From contig PEDN01001354.1 in NCBI GenBank assembly GCA_003864495.1, forward strand, positions 434,001-498,000: a stretch of DNA of 64,000 nt, in the 5' to 3' direction. This stretch comes from Nemopilema nomurai. Taxonomy: Eukaryota > Cnidaria > Scyphozoa > Rhizostomeae > Rhizostomatidae. The position numbers were made by a program, and so were the translations under genes. Each line of letters opens with the position of its first letter. The first letter of the stretch is position 1. A model generated the notes under the pieces. The model was not told the DNA's origin. It did not search any database and was given only the letters and a program-made list of their open reading frames with translations. Below, piece after piece: positions 1 to 33,900 of the stretch.

Positions 1-2579
1 CAGAATGTCTTATGACGTGGTTTTCCTTCAGAAACCAGAAAATATTCTGCATTGAAAGTACAAAATGCAATGGGATGACCAAACCCAAACTCCCAAGTCC
101 TTCAAGAAAAAATTTCATAATTTTCCGTCTTTCTTGTAATTATTGTTAGCAATATAACTGGTTGCACTAGTTCTATTCAATGTACTTTTCAAGGCATTTT
201 TCTCTAATTAGCTTGAATGCAGTTTTGAAAGTCTGAATGAAGGAGATGAATACCAAAGGAAAAACCCATGGCAGTGCAATTTGACTTTCGAAACTTGCTT
301 TTTTCCTATCGTACCTCCTAACAATCCAAAATACCTCCCAACAACCCGTCATATGACAAACTGAAAATATAACTGTCAAAAACTGGAAATTTTCCTTATC
401 TCACTTGGAATTTTTTTGTTTTCGTAAATGTTGGAAGAAATTCGGACTCGATTGAGAAGCAAGACATGGGTTGAATTGAATTGAATGATAGAAAATTTCC
501 TCAACCATTGAGCAAAAGTCACGAATCCATGATCTTTGGTTTACAAAAACCACGGAATGCAGTTAAGTAAACAGTAAGTGCAAATACTCGGCAGTATTTC
601 TTAATTATACGCTAGACTTTCAGGGCACACATTTGGTTAAGCAGATACCATGTCGCCAGGGGCCTAAAGTCAACGCAAATTATTAACGCATTCTCTCCTC
701 TACAATGAGGGGTGGGTGGGCATAATGCAGATGAATCACCCTAATGCTTGCATTGCCAAAAAACAAAAAGAGATTTCGAAGAGGTAGGACTATTTGCCTT
801 TGCTTTGGGTGGGGCTGTAGCACGTAAGCAATTAGATGGGAATCAATTGTACACTGCCCTTAAACTGTCATTTACTGCGTTGTCTTCCACCGTTTAGCTC
901 TTATTTGCTTTGCGGCCGAATTGCTCTGGTTCAGCTAACGTGACCTATCTTCATCAGAAAACCAGATGCTCTAGCTAGCATTTGCCTGATAGCATCCAAT
1001 ATCTAGCATGAAAAGGAGAAGTTTTAAACTACCCAGTTTTCCAGTTATGACCGATTTTCTCAAACAAATTAAAAATTACGTGGCACTCTCGCAACAAAAA
1101 AGAGAGAGAGAGACACTCCAAGATTTGGTGACGATTTCCCACTAGATGCTCGAAAGGACTTGAAACTAACTAACACAAAAAATGGAACCGCTCGATTCCA
1201 CATCGCCTTTTAAGTTTTTTCTTTGTTGCATTTTTATGTCGAAAGATTTTCCTAGCTTCCTTACTTTATGTAACTGACGGAGCTATCTCGTGTACCTTTC
1301 ATTTGCAGCATTTTGACATACAAACCGTGATAGCAACCTTCACTTTCTTTTTCAAACCCATAACGGGACTAATAAAAACCGTAAAAACTATAAAGAAGTT
1401 TGGCATTATCGGTCTGAGAATGGGTTTAAGCAAACAAGCAAGTGAACCATGACGAAGGGTACCACATTGAGTGGGGTCACCTACTCATAGAAATTCAAAA
1501 AATCTTCATGGCTTTTTCAAAGGAAAGCCTTACCGCCATCACCATCTTTACAGAATAACCACTCTATTCAAGAAATTCAAATTTCAATGTTGGCATCAAT
1601 GCAAAGGGTTTGTGTAGGATTTTAACGCTTGAAAAATATACATCCTTTTTAAGGGGTTTTTTGTCCTACGAATGAAGCCAGCTAATTTGAATTCTTGCTT
1701 TGCTAAATTTCAAAAGATCCTGCTCTACATTGACTTTTTATTTTGCAGAAAAGGAAAGAAAACAATATGATGCACTGTTTAAGAAACTCTTGTCAAAGTC
1801 ATGGTTTTAATACAATTTTTGGTATGATTACATTAGGTACAAGGAAAATAAAACGTAGTGTTTTCAGTTATGTGGAAAAACGGGGAATTTGTTTGAATTG
1901 GTTCTATTCAATTTAGTAAGAAGTTACTGCAAAAAATGATGAGACTGTTTACTGTTTTTTAGAAAGGTGAATATCAGACACAGTAATTCACAATCGGGAT
2001 ATCTAGATAAAATTTTGCAATGCATGGCTACAATGTTACTGTCAGCTCACAAAGTATGACCAACTTCCACTGACATTTTGCAGGGAAATTGGTTGTTGCG
2101 AAACGAATCAATATGTCGTCCTTGATGAAGGGAATGACGTTGCTTGACACTGCATGCGGAAAGATGACAGGAAGATGAGATGCAAGTGGAAGTATGAGAC
2201 AGGAGCTTTCAAGTTGGGCTTATCCTGACAGAAAATCATCTAGAAAATGATTTGAAACTTTAAGAGTAGATAGGTAGCTCTTTTTTCTTAAGATGATCCA
2301 TGTGTTTTGCTCATTAACAGATGAGAACGAATTTCATTGGCCTCTTGCAACATTGAGAATTAACTAATCAAGAAAAGCGTTTTCTTTTAAAACTTGACCA
2401 TTCATTTGATTACTGTGTACCATTTCATAAGAAAATAAAACAAGGAGACTTCTACGGGGCCTCCGATAACACCAGAAAGTGGGGCACCAAACTTTAATAA
2501 AAAGGAGCGAACACAAAGATAGGAACATTTCCCAGATATCAAGGAGGGGGGCTTCACCCCTGGAAACGAACACACTTAA

Positions 2580-2780
2580 GCCTGGTTTCCATATAGCCGT
2601 AACGATCGGACGGCTGCCTGCGATGCGTCACGGATCGATGACAGACATGTCGCTGACAGTCTTTTTTTGAATGGGAACATGCTGTGATCGGGAGGATCGG
2701 GAAAGTTGAACCAGATCTAAGTTGATCCGTGACGCATCGCAGGCAGCCGTCCGATCGTTACGGCTATATGGAAACCAGGC
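2580..2780. mobile_element. MITE-like element with perfect 57-bp terminal inverted repeats and TTAA flanks
   Basis: The left arm (2580-2636) and right arm (2724-2780) are exact reverse complements over 57 bp, separated by an 87-bp centre with no coding capacity. The arms begin GCCTGGTTTCCATATAGC and end CCAGGC. A TTAA lies just outside the left arm (2576-2579), and another lies one base beyond the right arm (2782-2785), as expected for a TTAA target-site duplication of the piggyBac type. Arms without a single mismatch imply recent insertion or amplification. Assignment to the piggyBac class is inference from the TTAA flanks only. Confidence 0.85.
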
Positions 2781-3853
2781 ATTAATGCAGCGGTGCTGAC
2801 GAAACCGGGGCAATAGTCGCTCCACTCTTTAAACAGCAAAATACTCTAAAGCATAGTAAGGAAGCTGATAACAGTTTGTAAATAGGCAGAAAGGAGTTGA
2901 AATGCTCTGTAATCTCTTGAAGTAGTTTTTAAGAGAATCTCTGAAATGACACGCGTTCAAAACTATTCTTGGCCATTACTTAGCCCTATCATTTTCCAAT
3001 TTGAGCCCCTCTCCCCCCCCCCAATTTCAAATAAAAATCGCCAACCCTGGACCAGCACCAGGTGACTATTCTAATTATAGTACATTTTTACGCAGTCAAA
3101 ATATTCTGGTGGATTAAACCATTTTCTTTTCTCTTAGAACATTCAAGTCTGAATCGTAATTTTTTATCTCCAGTCTTACGTTTTACACCAATATTTTCCG
3201 TCAAACATTGACCAAGGGATAAAGTCTGACAACCAATTTACTCAGGCATACGAGAACAAAAAGAATGGTCTCGACGAAACCTTGGCGAAATTGGCGCCAA
3301 CATTGAAAGGGAAATTCCCTGCGCAGGAGCGTTGATCTTTCTCTGAGCTCTCAAAGCCTAGTTTATGAGTTTCACAGACCCGATTATCCTTATTGGTGGT
3401 AAAGTTCGGATGTGTTATCAAAATTTCTTGCTTGAAATTGAAACTAACCTTGAAAGAGATCAGTAAATAGGATAACTTATGCACAAAAGTAGTGATTGCA
3501 ATTTAAAAAGATTGATGACAGTTGAATTACATTCAAATTCAAAACATTTGTGCGCTCGAAAACGGATTCTCCTTCACAACTGTCAGAAAGCAACCACGAA
3601 AAATGGTACTTGTTGGATAATAGTGGTTCAGAGGATAATTTGTCAAGTCCGCACATTCAAAGTTCTTGAAAGGACGTTTTCAATTTCAGTGTCAAATTAA
3701 AATATTGAAACAAATGAGTATAAAATTACCCCTCTGCTTATATTAATTTCAAGCAGATTTTTGCATGAACCGAAGCAATAGTTTCAAGGCTGCAAGAATT
3801 CTTGGTCAGATTCTGAGGCAGCACAAAAACCAAATGGTTTCAACATTTTTCAG

Positions 3854-3942
3854 GGAAACTACAGATCTACCCCTCCAGGTGCAAAACACTCGAAGCGTGA
3901 GCTGATGACGAACATTGTCAGACTTTTCGAATGTTTAAGACG
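3854..3942 (+). other. Orphan exon-like open segment, unassigned
   Basis: An 89-nt open segment between a good acceptor (TTTTTCAG) and a strong donor (GTAAGT). It encodes 29 residues of protein-like composition, including STPPGAKHSKRELM and then NIVRLFECLR. The other two frames contain stops. I do not recognise the family. No neighbouring exon could be joined in phase, so it may be an exon of a gene continuing outside the window, an exon of a decayed gene, or chance. Confidence 0.25.
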
Positions 3943-6709
3943 GTAAGTCATCCTTTATAATTTCTGACGCTTAAAATTGAATAGTCCTGCACGAATCACC
4001 CACAGAAAGCATAATCTACGTTTGAGAAGAAAGCAAACACTCACAATTGATCTGCTAACTCGGTTAAAAAGTTTGCCGACTCTACTGCAAGCATTAGCCT
4101 AATGACAGAAGGCAATTCGTTTCTAGGCCTCCACTAGCGTGCGTGTGTTTGTTTTATGACGGTCAGGTTTCTTCTTAATTTTGCAACTTCATCCCGTAAG
4201 AATTTCGGTGAAACCGATCTTCTATCCCATTAAGCCTCCGCTAACATTCCCTTTCCACTGAAGCAAAAATAACCACTAGCTTTTGTCAATAGAAACGGGC
4301 GTGCATGTTGATAAGGTCCTTCGGGTTTTGAAGAGCTCATTCGCTCGAATATCTTGTCAAGTCTCTCCTCAAGTCTCGAAAAAATCACAACTTGAAAGTG
4401 AATTCTACGAACGTCACATGTCCAGACAAAACAAGTAATTTTCTGCATGGGTATCTATATCCTTTATTTCTGTCCTATATCCTTTATTTCGCCCCCTTAC
4501 CCTTGGACCATTCTGAGTTGGATAACGTTTGGTATGCACTGTAACGACTATCCCGTAAATAAATTGGAAGGTAGTACGAGTCAATAAAGCCGGCGAAAAA
4601 GCTGCAATATCTTCACAAGGTGATTTCAGTAGTACAGAGATGAAACAATCTTCGTATCTTATCGCTTTCCTCCTATCATTCACAGCCTAACGATAGCTGC
4701 TACGTACATCAAAATGCCCAATACACAGCAATCCCCCTCCAAGCTTCTCAAGCACAAGGCCTTTTAAATATACATTCACAAAGCTTGCCCCTACGTTCAA
4801 CGAGAAATTTTAATGTGGCAATAAATTTTCATACCTGCAAAAGTTTATTCTCTTTAATGTAAATCGTCCTGCTTGATATTTCAACTGGCCTAGCCAAAGT
4901 TGTAAACTCGCTTGAAGAAATTCGCGCCAAGGAAAGCTGGCGTGAGCAAACACTCCCAAGGGAGCTTGCCGAGAAAGATCCTAAGATTTGCTCTACGAGC
5001 AGAAACATGAAGAACTTTCGTTAAAAATGGCAGAAAAGAAGAAGATGTCGTTAGTGTTACCAGAAATCTCAAAAATATTCGTCGGCATTGAAATGTACTC
5101 TTTTATATTGATCATTGCAACAATCAACACTGAAAAATGGAGTTCTTTTGAATAATAGAAGCCATTTGACCAGAGGAGCTTGGAGGGGATGTCACGAGGA
5201 GAGGCGCCTTTGCCTTGAAATGAAACCTTTAACTTCGATTGGAAATCAGAAAATTAAACTACCAAGAGAAACCTTTCGACTAGACAAAACTATACTTTCA
5301 CTAAGCCTGTCTGAAAGAATATACTAGTGACGGAATAGCCAGAAGATCAAATGTGCCAAGAGAGAACTTTTGAATTCATTTGAAACTTAAAATTCGTTTG
5401 ATATTCGATATTAAAATATGCACTAACTACTAAGGAGAACAGAGAAAATATGATGCCAAGGGGGCCTTAATTATTGGTACAAGCTTAAAAGCTGTTCTGC
5501 GCTCTACGCACTATTTTGAATAACAGATTCACATTTTCGGAAGTCGATATTTCCAAGTTGACTGTACTCTATGATCCATTATTAGATCCAAAGGTTGAAG
5601 TAACGAACATTCAGAAACTATGTTGTAATATCTCAGTAAATCAATATGAAACTAAACGTCTTGGATATTGGAAATTTATGTCTACCTCTCTTGTAGATTA
5701 TTGTCTACTTCTCATGTTCGTCTAACAATAATTTAGGTTGAGATTTCGTTCCAATAAGTTAATTTGAATTATATGCATGGAAGTTTTTGTTTTAAGTAAA
5801 TTTAAGTAAATTTAAGATTTAATGCTTTCGTTTTTCAAAAACACGGTTAATATGCTTATTGATGCTTGTAAATAACGAGGCAAAACTTAATGCACGGGAC
5901 TTGTAAATAATTGCGCTCATCATGTAAACATAATATTTCACAGTGAAGTGTGAGCTTGAGAGAATTTCATAAAACTTCCATTTAATCCAAAGCTAAGGAA
6001 TAATAAACATGCTTAAATTGCAAAAGTTGTCAAATGGAGGACAATGAGTCATCGAGAAGGAAAGCGTTCATAAAAAATGACGTTGATGATGTTTATGAAA
6101 TCATGATGATAAAGGTAGCGATAATGATGGCGGGAATGACGACATCATGAAAAATGGCGGCCTAATAGACTGAACGCGATGAAGTTGATGATGAATAAAT
6201 GGAAAATATTGATATCAACTATGTCTAAGACACCTGGATGCGATTCGATTGAAATTACGTTTATGATACCGGTAAAACGCCAACTTCAGTAGCAGAAAAA
6301 GAACATGGCGGGTGACAAAAAATTGCAGCCTAATGGAAATCAAAATCGTGATATTCATTAGAGTAAACAGGGCAATCCAAAAATTATGAACTAAATATTC
6401 CCTTCAAACCTATTTTAATTGCGGCGTGCCGAACAATTTTATACCGATACATCGAAGTAGCACCACTGCAGGTTCCTTTCAATTCATCTCAAAAACCATA
6501 TAACAAAACAAAACACTTCGCTCAGCAAATATAATTTCAACGCTACGGTTACGTTTCAAGTCTCTCATTACTGAACTTCACATTATAAATTCGAAAACAC
6601 CATTAAAATATTCGCCCAGTTATACATCAACGAGGCATATTCCAATAATTACCCTTCCAACCTTGTCATTAAATTTATAAATTCCTATAATACACGACTG
6701 AAAGTGCAA

Positions 6710-27907
<21,198 letters not shown>

Positions 27908-30900
27908 TCATGTCTGTAGGTTACTTATAATTCGCGTATTTCCTGTTTTCCCAGAATGCAACTTGGCGGCGCGCTCCCGTGTTTTCTCTAGCTCAGACCA
28001 CCGCAGCTCTTCGAGATTCCTCTACAACCAAATCAAAGGTAGGCTCAGACAAGCAAAACCACAGCAAAATGAAAGTGATGCATAGTTTCACTTCCGATTT
28101 CAAAACCTTTTGGCCCTTTTCTATTCCATTAATTGCTTTATTGTGCTGTATGCAAACTGGGATAATGTCTATCTACACCATTCAATTCCTTCAATTCAAT
28201 TCACAATGCTCCCAATGCTTTCATTTTATATTGCCACGTCATCAGCAAATAGCTTGCCAGTGCCCCAGACTCCAAATACTCCTCAATACTATTACTTTGG
28301 GGTCTGGAACTCAGGCTAGCGATTGCAAGCTTGCGCCATGTAAAAACTAGGCCAGGGGTAGCGCCTCACCGTTAGATTACTGTCACCATAAAATAATCTC
28401 ATACTTGTCTCGGTAACAAAAAAACATTCAGGAAGTACAACATAAATAAGGTTTAGCAGAGCTGTTCCTTTCTATTTCTGAGATAAAAAAGCTCCATTCC
28501 CTCATATCACCTGGCTATATATAATATCAGCGTATTTTCTTATGTACATACGTAGTACATTCGTATATCTTTTACGAGTTTCAAACCCTTATGATTAACA
28601 AGGAAAAATGTATACCTTTTCCTTCAACAGTTCTTTCTGTCTTGTGCTTCGCGATGGTCTGATTCGCAGGGATTGGCTTTCACGTTGCCTCTCTACAAAT
28701 CGAGAAAAGCGATTACCAAAAGGAGTTCTTTCAAACATGGCGGCATAATTTGGTAGGACTCGTAGGTTCAGAGGCCTATGTTTTAAAAGCTCGGCGGCGA
28801 AAGCGTGCAAAACGGCCACAGAAACGGACGGGCGGTAGAGCGACAGAAATAGAAGGGCGATATAAAAAACCAAAATGAAAATGTATACAACGGAGAAAAG
28901 AATGTGATTTGCAAACAGACAGCAAAGGGCTGAAGCACTTTATGCGTAAGCATTGGAGGAAAGAAGCAGAGGCATTAATTGGAGGCGTTCTTTCAGCTTT
29001 AGATTGAAAAACATCCACCAACCTGCTTTCTTCTCTAAAAGCCGCTGTTGAAGCTCTAGGACTTTCTCATCTTTGACCTCCTTTTGTTTTTGTCGCTTCC
29101 TTTCCTCCTCCCTAATTTAATAACACTCGATGATTAAAAACCAATCGCAGATAGAATTACTCGTATCCTCAAATAATCATGAACGAAAGAAATGTATGAC
29201 AAATGCCAAGAAACAATGCCATGAAAGTGAAAATGTTTAGAGGTTCGATTTCTTGCGCGTTGTGAATGCACTTCACTGGTCAGTTGGTGGTATCGCTTTG
29301 CTGGAATCTACACCCCCCCCTCCCCCTCCCATCTCCTTTTGGAAACAGCTATCCCAAGCACTAACAAACAAATCAACAGAAATGAGTAATAAGCAATGGT
29401 ACGAAATGGGCAATAGAAGGGCTTATGCTTTGGCGACTACACCTTACGAGCAAACTTAAAACACCAATTGTCGTTATGATACCTCCTGGCGTTATCCCTT
29501 TCCTTCTGTGCTCGTCTTTGGGCGATGCTTTCAAGGGTGTCCATCAAGAACTGATCCTTGTCCTACAAGAGTGATTATCATTCTTACCAGCGGAGTAAAC
29601 AGAAGGGATGGGTTTGCTTTCCAAATGTTTTCAAATACAGAAGACAGGCTAAAGAAGACTATGAAATGCACCTACATCATGACTGGCCACAAATAGATCA
29701 ACACATCGCACACAGGTACTCGAAGGAAAGATCTTCCTTACTGGTCAAAAATAGATCAACAGGTAATCAAAGCATAAACCCTAGCAATCATAACGGCCAG
29801 ATAAAATGCTACTGCAGACTTTTTATTCTATTTCCATTTGCAACGTGTATAAGGAGAATGGTAACTACTGCGCTTTTCTCTTGACGGTATAAACACTAGA
29901 GATAGCACTCACGACTTTCGCTTGAATGATTTCCTCTCGCTTCTTCTCTTCTTCCTCCTTCTCAGCTACTTTAAGCAGAGATAGCCTTTCTTTTAGCTGC
30001 AAAAAGAAAGCATTGAATAGTGTAATTCTAGAATCATACAAGAAAAGGCAACGAAGATCTTTCAAACTATGTGTGGGGAAAATGGAGAGAGATTGTATTC
30101 ACATGCAATAATAAATCACCTTGATAAAGCATTTTTTGGTTGATATGCCCGATGGCTCAGTTTAAATGACATACCAACAAACGTGCATCAATTGCGTGAC
30201 AAAGGATGATAGACTTTAACCTTAAACCTTAAAACTTGGATACAGAAACGCACAAATAAAACGAGTTATAGTTAATGTATGGGATTTGCAATTTCAAAAA
30301 GGCTTTGGAAATTATATTTTCTTACATTACCAGACCTTGTCAAACTCTAGAAAATCGTCCTAGGCCTTATCGAATCGAGGAACTGTTCTTTTAACAGTTC
30401 TAAGACAGATTCTTTTTCGATGGATATAAAGCTCGCTGCAAGAGTGAAACTGTTTTATCTCGCAGCACAATACTAGGACAGGAAGATAGATAAACGAACA
30501 CTAATTGCTGCAACGCGCATAAAGATCTAGCTCCAAAATTGATGGATATGAAAATGAACAGGTACCTCTGCGACTGACATCTCACCAAGCAATCCAGCGC
30601 CAGAGCTCTCAGTCAGATCTACAAACTTCAATGAAGAAAGATGGAAATAATGGAATTAGTCTCTTGAAGATAAAAAGCATTTGACAAGAGGGATCGAAAG
30701 CTTCATAGCAATTGGGGTAGATGATGAGAAGCAGCCAACGGGAATAAAAATCTTTGTACAATTAATTGTAAAAAAGTATTCTAAAATAATTTTCATTATG
30801 ACCCTGTCCACTTATCCATCACGTGTAGAAGAACTTTCGTAATTGATAAACAGAAAGCAAAGTTACAGTTTCAACAAAATAAAAGACATTAAAATTTCGG

Positions 30901-33900
30901 CATTAATAACCCAATTAGCACCTGAATATATTACACAGAGCTAAATTTTAAAAAATCCAAGTCTCTATCACAAGGATGTACCGATGAGTGCAATTTACAA
31001 ATCAAACTCAAGTCGACTTCAAATCAAGCTTGGAACTCACCTTGAAACGTATGACGGGGACGCTTTCAATTGCTCTAATCCTGGCGATCAGTGATATTTT
31101 TTGTCTCATTTCTTCCTCAGCCTAAAACATAAAACATATTATATTAGTAAATGCAATGAATAGAGTCAAAGCAAATTAAAAAGAGCGGAAGCCCAAAGGC
31201 GTGCCGAAGTAGGGGGTGTGGGGGGTTGTCACACCACACCCCCCCCCCCCCCCACACACACACACACACACACTTTTATAGAAGCCGTCGGTAATTTTTG
31301 ACTGTCGGTAAAAGTTGAAACAACTATAACAGCGTGTCGGTATTTCGGGGGAGAATTAGATTTGCACTTTTGTTATATCCAGCTTAGACACAAAAGAACC
31401 ACTACAGTACTAGAGTGTAAAATTTGTGCACTATGATTAACTATCTTTAATCAAACATGTCGGCAAATTTCGCATGTTACAAACAGTAAAACTATTCCCG
31501 AAGAACTAAACGTGAGGAATATCCTATTCAGGTTATCAGCTTTTCGGCTACGAAATAGAAAGTTCAACAATCCTTAACCAAACAAAGATAATCTATCAAG
31601 ATTTATCAAACCTCTTCCAGCGCAGCCTTCATTAGCACCTGGCTTTCTTTGTTCACTTCTTGTACTGAAAACATTTGATTAACTATTAATAACTTTGCAC
31701 TGAGAAAGCCTCATGTTATTAAGAAGAAATGGAAAATTGTAATCACGGGATAAAAGAAATCCAAGAAAACTTAGTTTCGAAATTAATAGCTATTATGTTT
31801 GAGAGTCTCAAGCATGGTCAAGTCTTTAAAATCACCCGCTTTTCAGTAAAAGCAAGCACCACACGATAATTTAATTTGTAAACAAATACTGAAAAGAATA
31901 ATGTAAACAAATACTGAACTTACCAATTTTCTTTTTATATTCCTTCAATTTAACTTTGGCTTCCTTGGTCTTTTCTGCATCATCCATTATTTGTTGAACA
32001 AGATTTCTACAAATTCATATAATCTTACAAAATCTGAACAGCTTTCAAAATAGCTAGAGAACATGATGCAAGCGTTTAGTCAGTCGAATATGTTGATCAG
32101 TCGAAATGTGGCATTTGGAAAACTCATTCATTTGTCACTTAACATTGAAGATTAGTATTAACAGGATACTATTACTCTTCAGCTTAGTAAATAAGACTTC
32201 TGATAGAAAGCAGACCGTGTTTGAAACAAAATCCTTTGGTCAAAAAGGTGAAGAGGGCTCTGTTAACCGTAATACAGACAAATACATTCATTTTGGCTAA
32301 TTTCTTGCCAAAAAACTCTATGAAGAAAACATTAAATTCCCAGATGCAGTGGTTAGCTAATACCTCACACCTCTCTTGGTTCTGTGCTGTCTATTTGGGC
32401 AAAACTGTCCCTTAGAATACTAAAGCCACAAATATCGAATTTCTTTTGGTGATGTGAAATTTTTTATTTATCAAAAGTGGAAACCAGATAAAAGATTGAG
32501 CTAAACCAAAGCTAGAACCATCTGATAAAATTCGCATGCGGTGGTTGGGAAACTGATCGATGATTAAAGTTTCATGAACAATATCTCAAACCCCACGTCT
32601 TTTTGTTACCTCATTTCGTTATCCTTTTTAAGTTTCTCCTGCAAATATTCATCCATCATCTCCTTTGTCTGCAAAAGAAAAATACCAAAAAAACTTAAGT
32701 GTATTTATTCACAGCTTATTCTACGTCTGTAAATATATCCTTTGAAAAATTTGATTATCAATAAAAAGACTGTTTCAATAAATTACTGAAGTAATAGCAC
32801 GATGTATTAGAATGATATCTTGGAATAACTTCAACCTATGATAAGCTAGTTGCAAATACTGAACGGCACAAAAGTTAAACACAAAGCCTTTACTATGCAG
32901 TAGGAGGGCCCTAAAAACAGTACCTTTGTAATTGATGAATTATTCAACATTGATATCAACATTAACAATAATATTGACACTGATCTTGACATTAATATTA
33001 ACAAAATTATCAACATTGATATTAACATTGATATTGACGCTAACATTGATACTCATGTTGACCGAAATAAGAATGCTTATCTAGCATCAAATAATATTCA
33101 TGGAAGCTTTTCGTCCTTAATTCAATTTACACTACAATTAAAAATATATCTACTACATTGGTTATTTTGTTCGTTTTGTTGAAGTTTTGTTCATATATTG
33201 GTTATTTTGTTCGTTTTGGCGAAGTTTTGTTCATATATTGAGTACTCAACGGAAATTGAGATTGTTACCTCTTTTTTAATCTCAGAAACTCTCTGCTTGT
33301 TTTCTTTTATCAAATTCTGGCGAGCAAGAATTGCATCTTCGAAGCTGATTTTACCCGCCTATGGACCAAACAAAGGAACATCACAAAGATAGCAAAAGGA
33401 AAGTAACATTTCAAAAGCAGAGCAAATAATCTAAATGAAGTTGAATGAAGAAGAAGAAAACGAGACACAGGGAAACAAGCTGATGATTGAATCTGAAACT
33501 CAAAATGATGTTACTCTGCCCTTCTATAGACGTTGAATACTTCCAGAGCAGAATTAACAATGGCAGGATGATCATGAGATAACATTCAAATGATTTGGAA
33601 TTTCTCGAAATGCATATTTTTCAGAGACATAAAAATCAGGACAAACGTTTCCTTATCTATCATTAAATTTTACCCTCAATTTATGTGTTGAAAATAATTT
33701 GTGACAAACAATAGGCTTTGAATTATAAATCAAAGAAGGTTTATTTTTACGACGTACAAGTCGTCGCCGTTCAATGTCAGCTAATTGCTCTTCAAGGTCC
33801 CGCTAAAACAGAGACAGAAAGAATTATTTCTCTGCGGATAAAGCAATACAAATGCAATGCTTCAAAACGAAAAAGGTTCTTTGGCAATGAGCTGGTCCTG

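Larger units (their letters stand above)
1..6709. other. Left intergenic region, no assignable gene
   Basis: AT-rich non-coding DNA to the left of the PI4K2 stop codon. I see no continuous gene on either strand. It holds a perfect inverted-repeat element (2580-2780), a poly-C run near 3010, one exon-like open segment on the plus strand (3854-3942), and a short open stretch near 4893-5031 that ends in TAA and cannot be joined in phase to it. The region just left of 6710 should include the PI4K2 3' UTR, but I could not pick a confident polyadenylation signal. Confidence 0.6.

Noticed and set aside
4893..5031. Possible terminal exon ending in TAA on the plus strand
   Set aside because: The peptide looks protein-like, but the acceptor is weak, an alternative donor lies inside it, and it cannot be joined in phase to the exon-like segment at 3854-3942.
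27979..28350. Plus-strand open frame of about 120 codons
   Set aside because: Partly antisense to the last CFAP99 exon (27908-28021); no independent coding signal.
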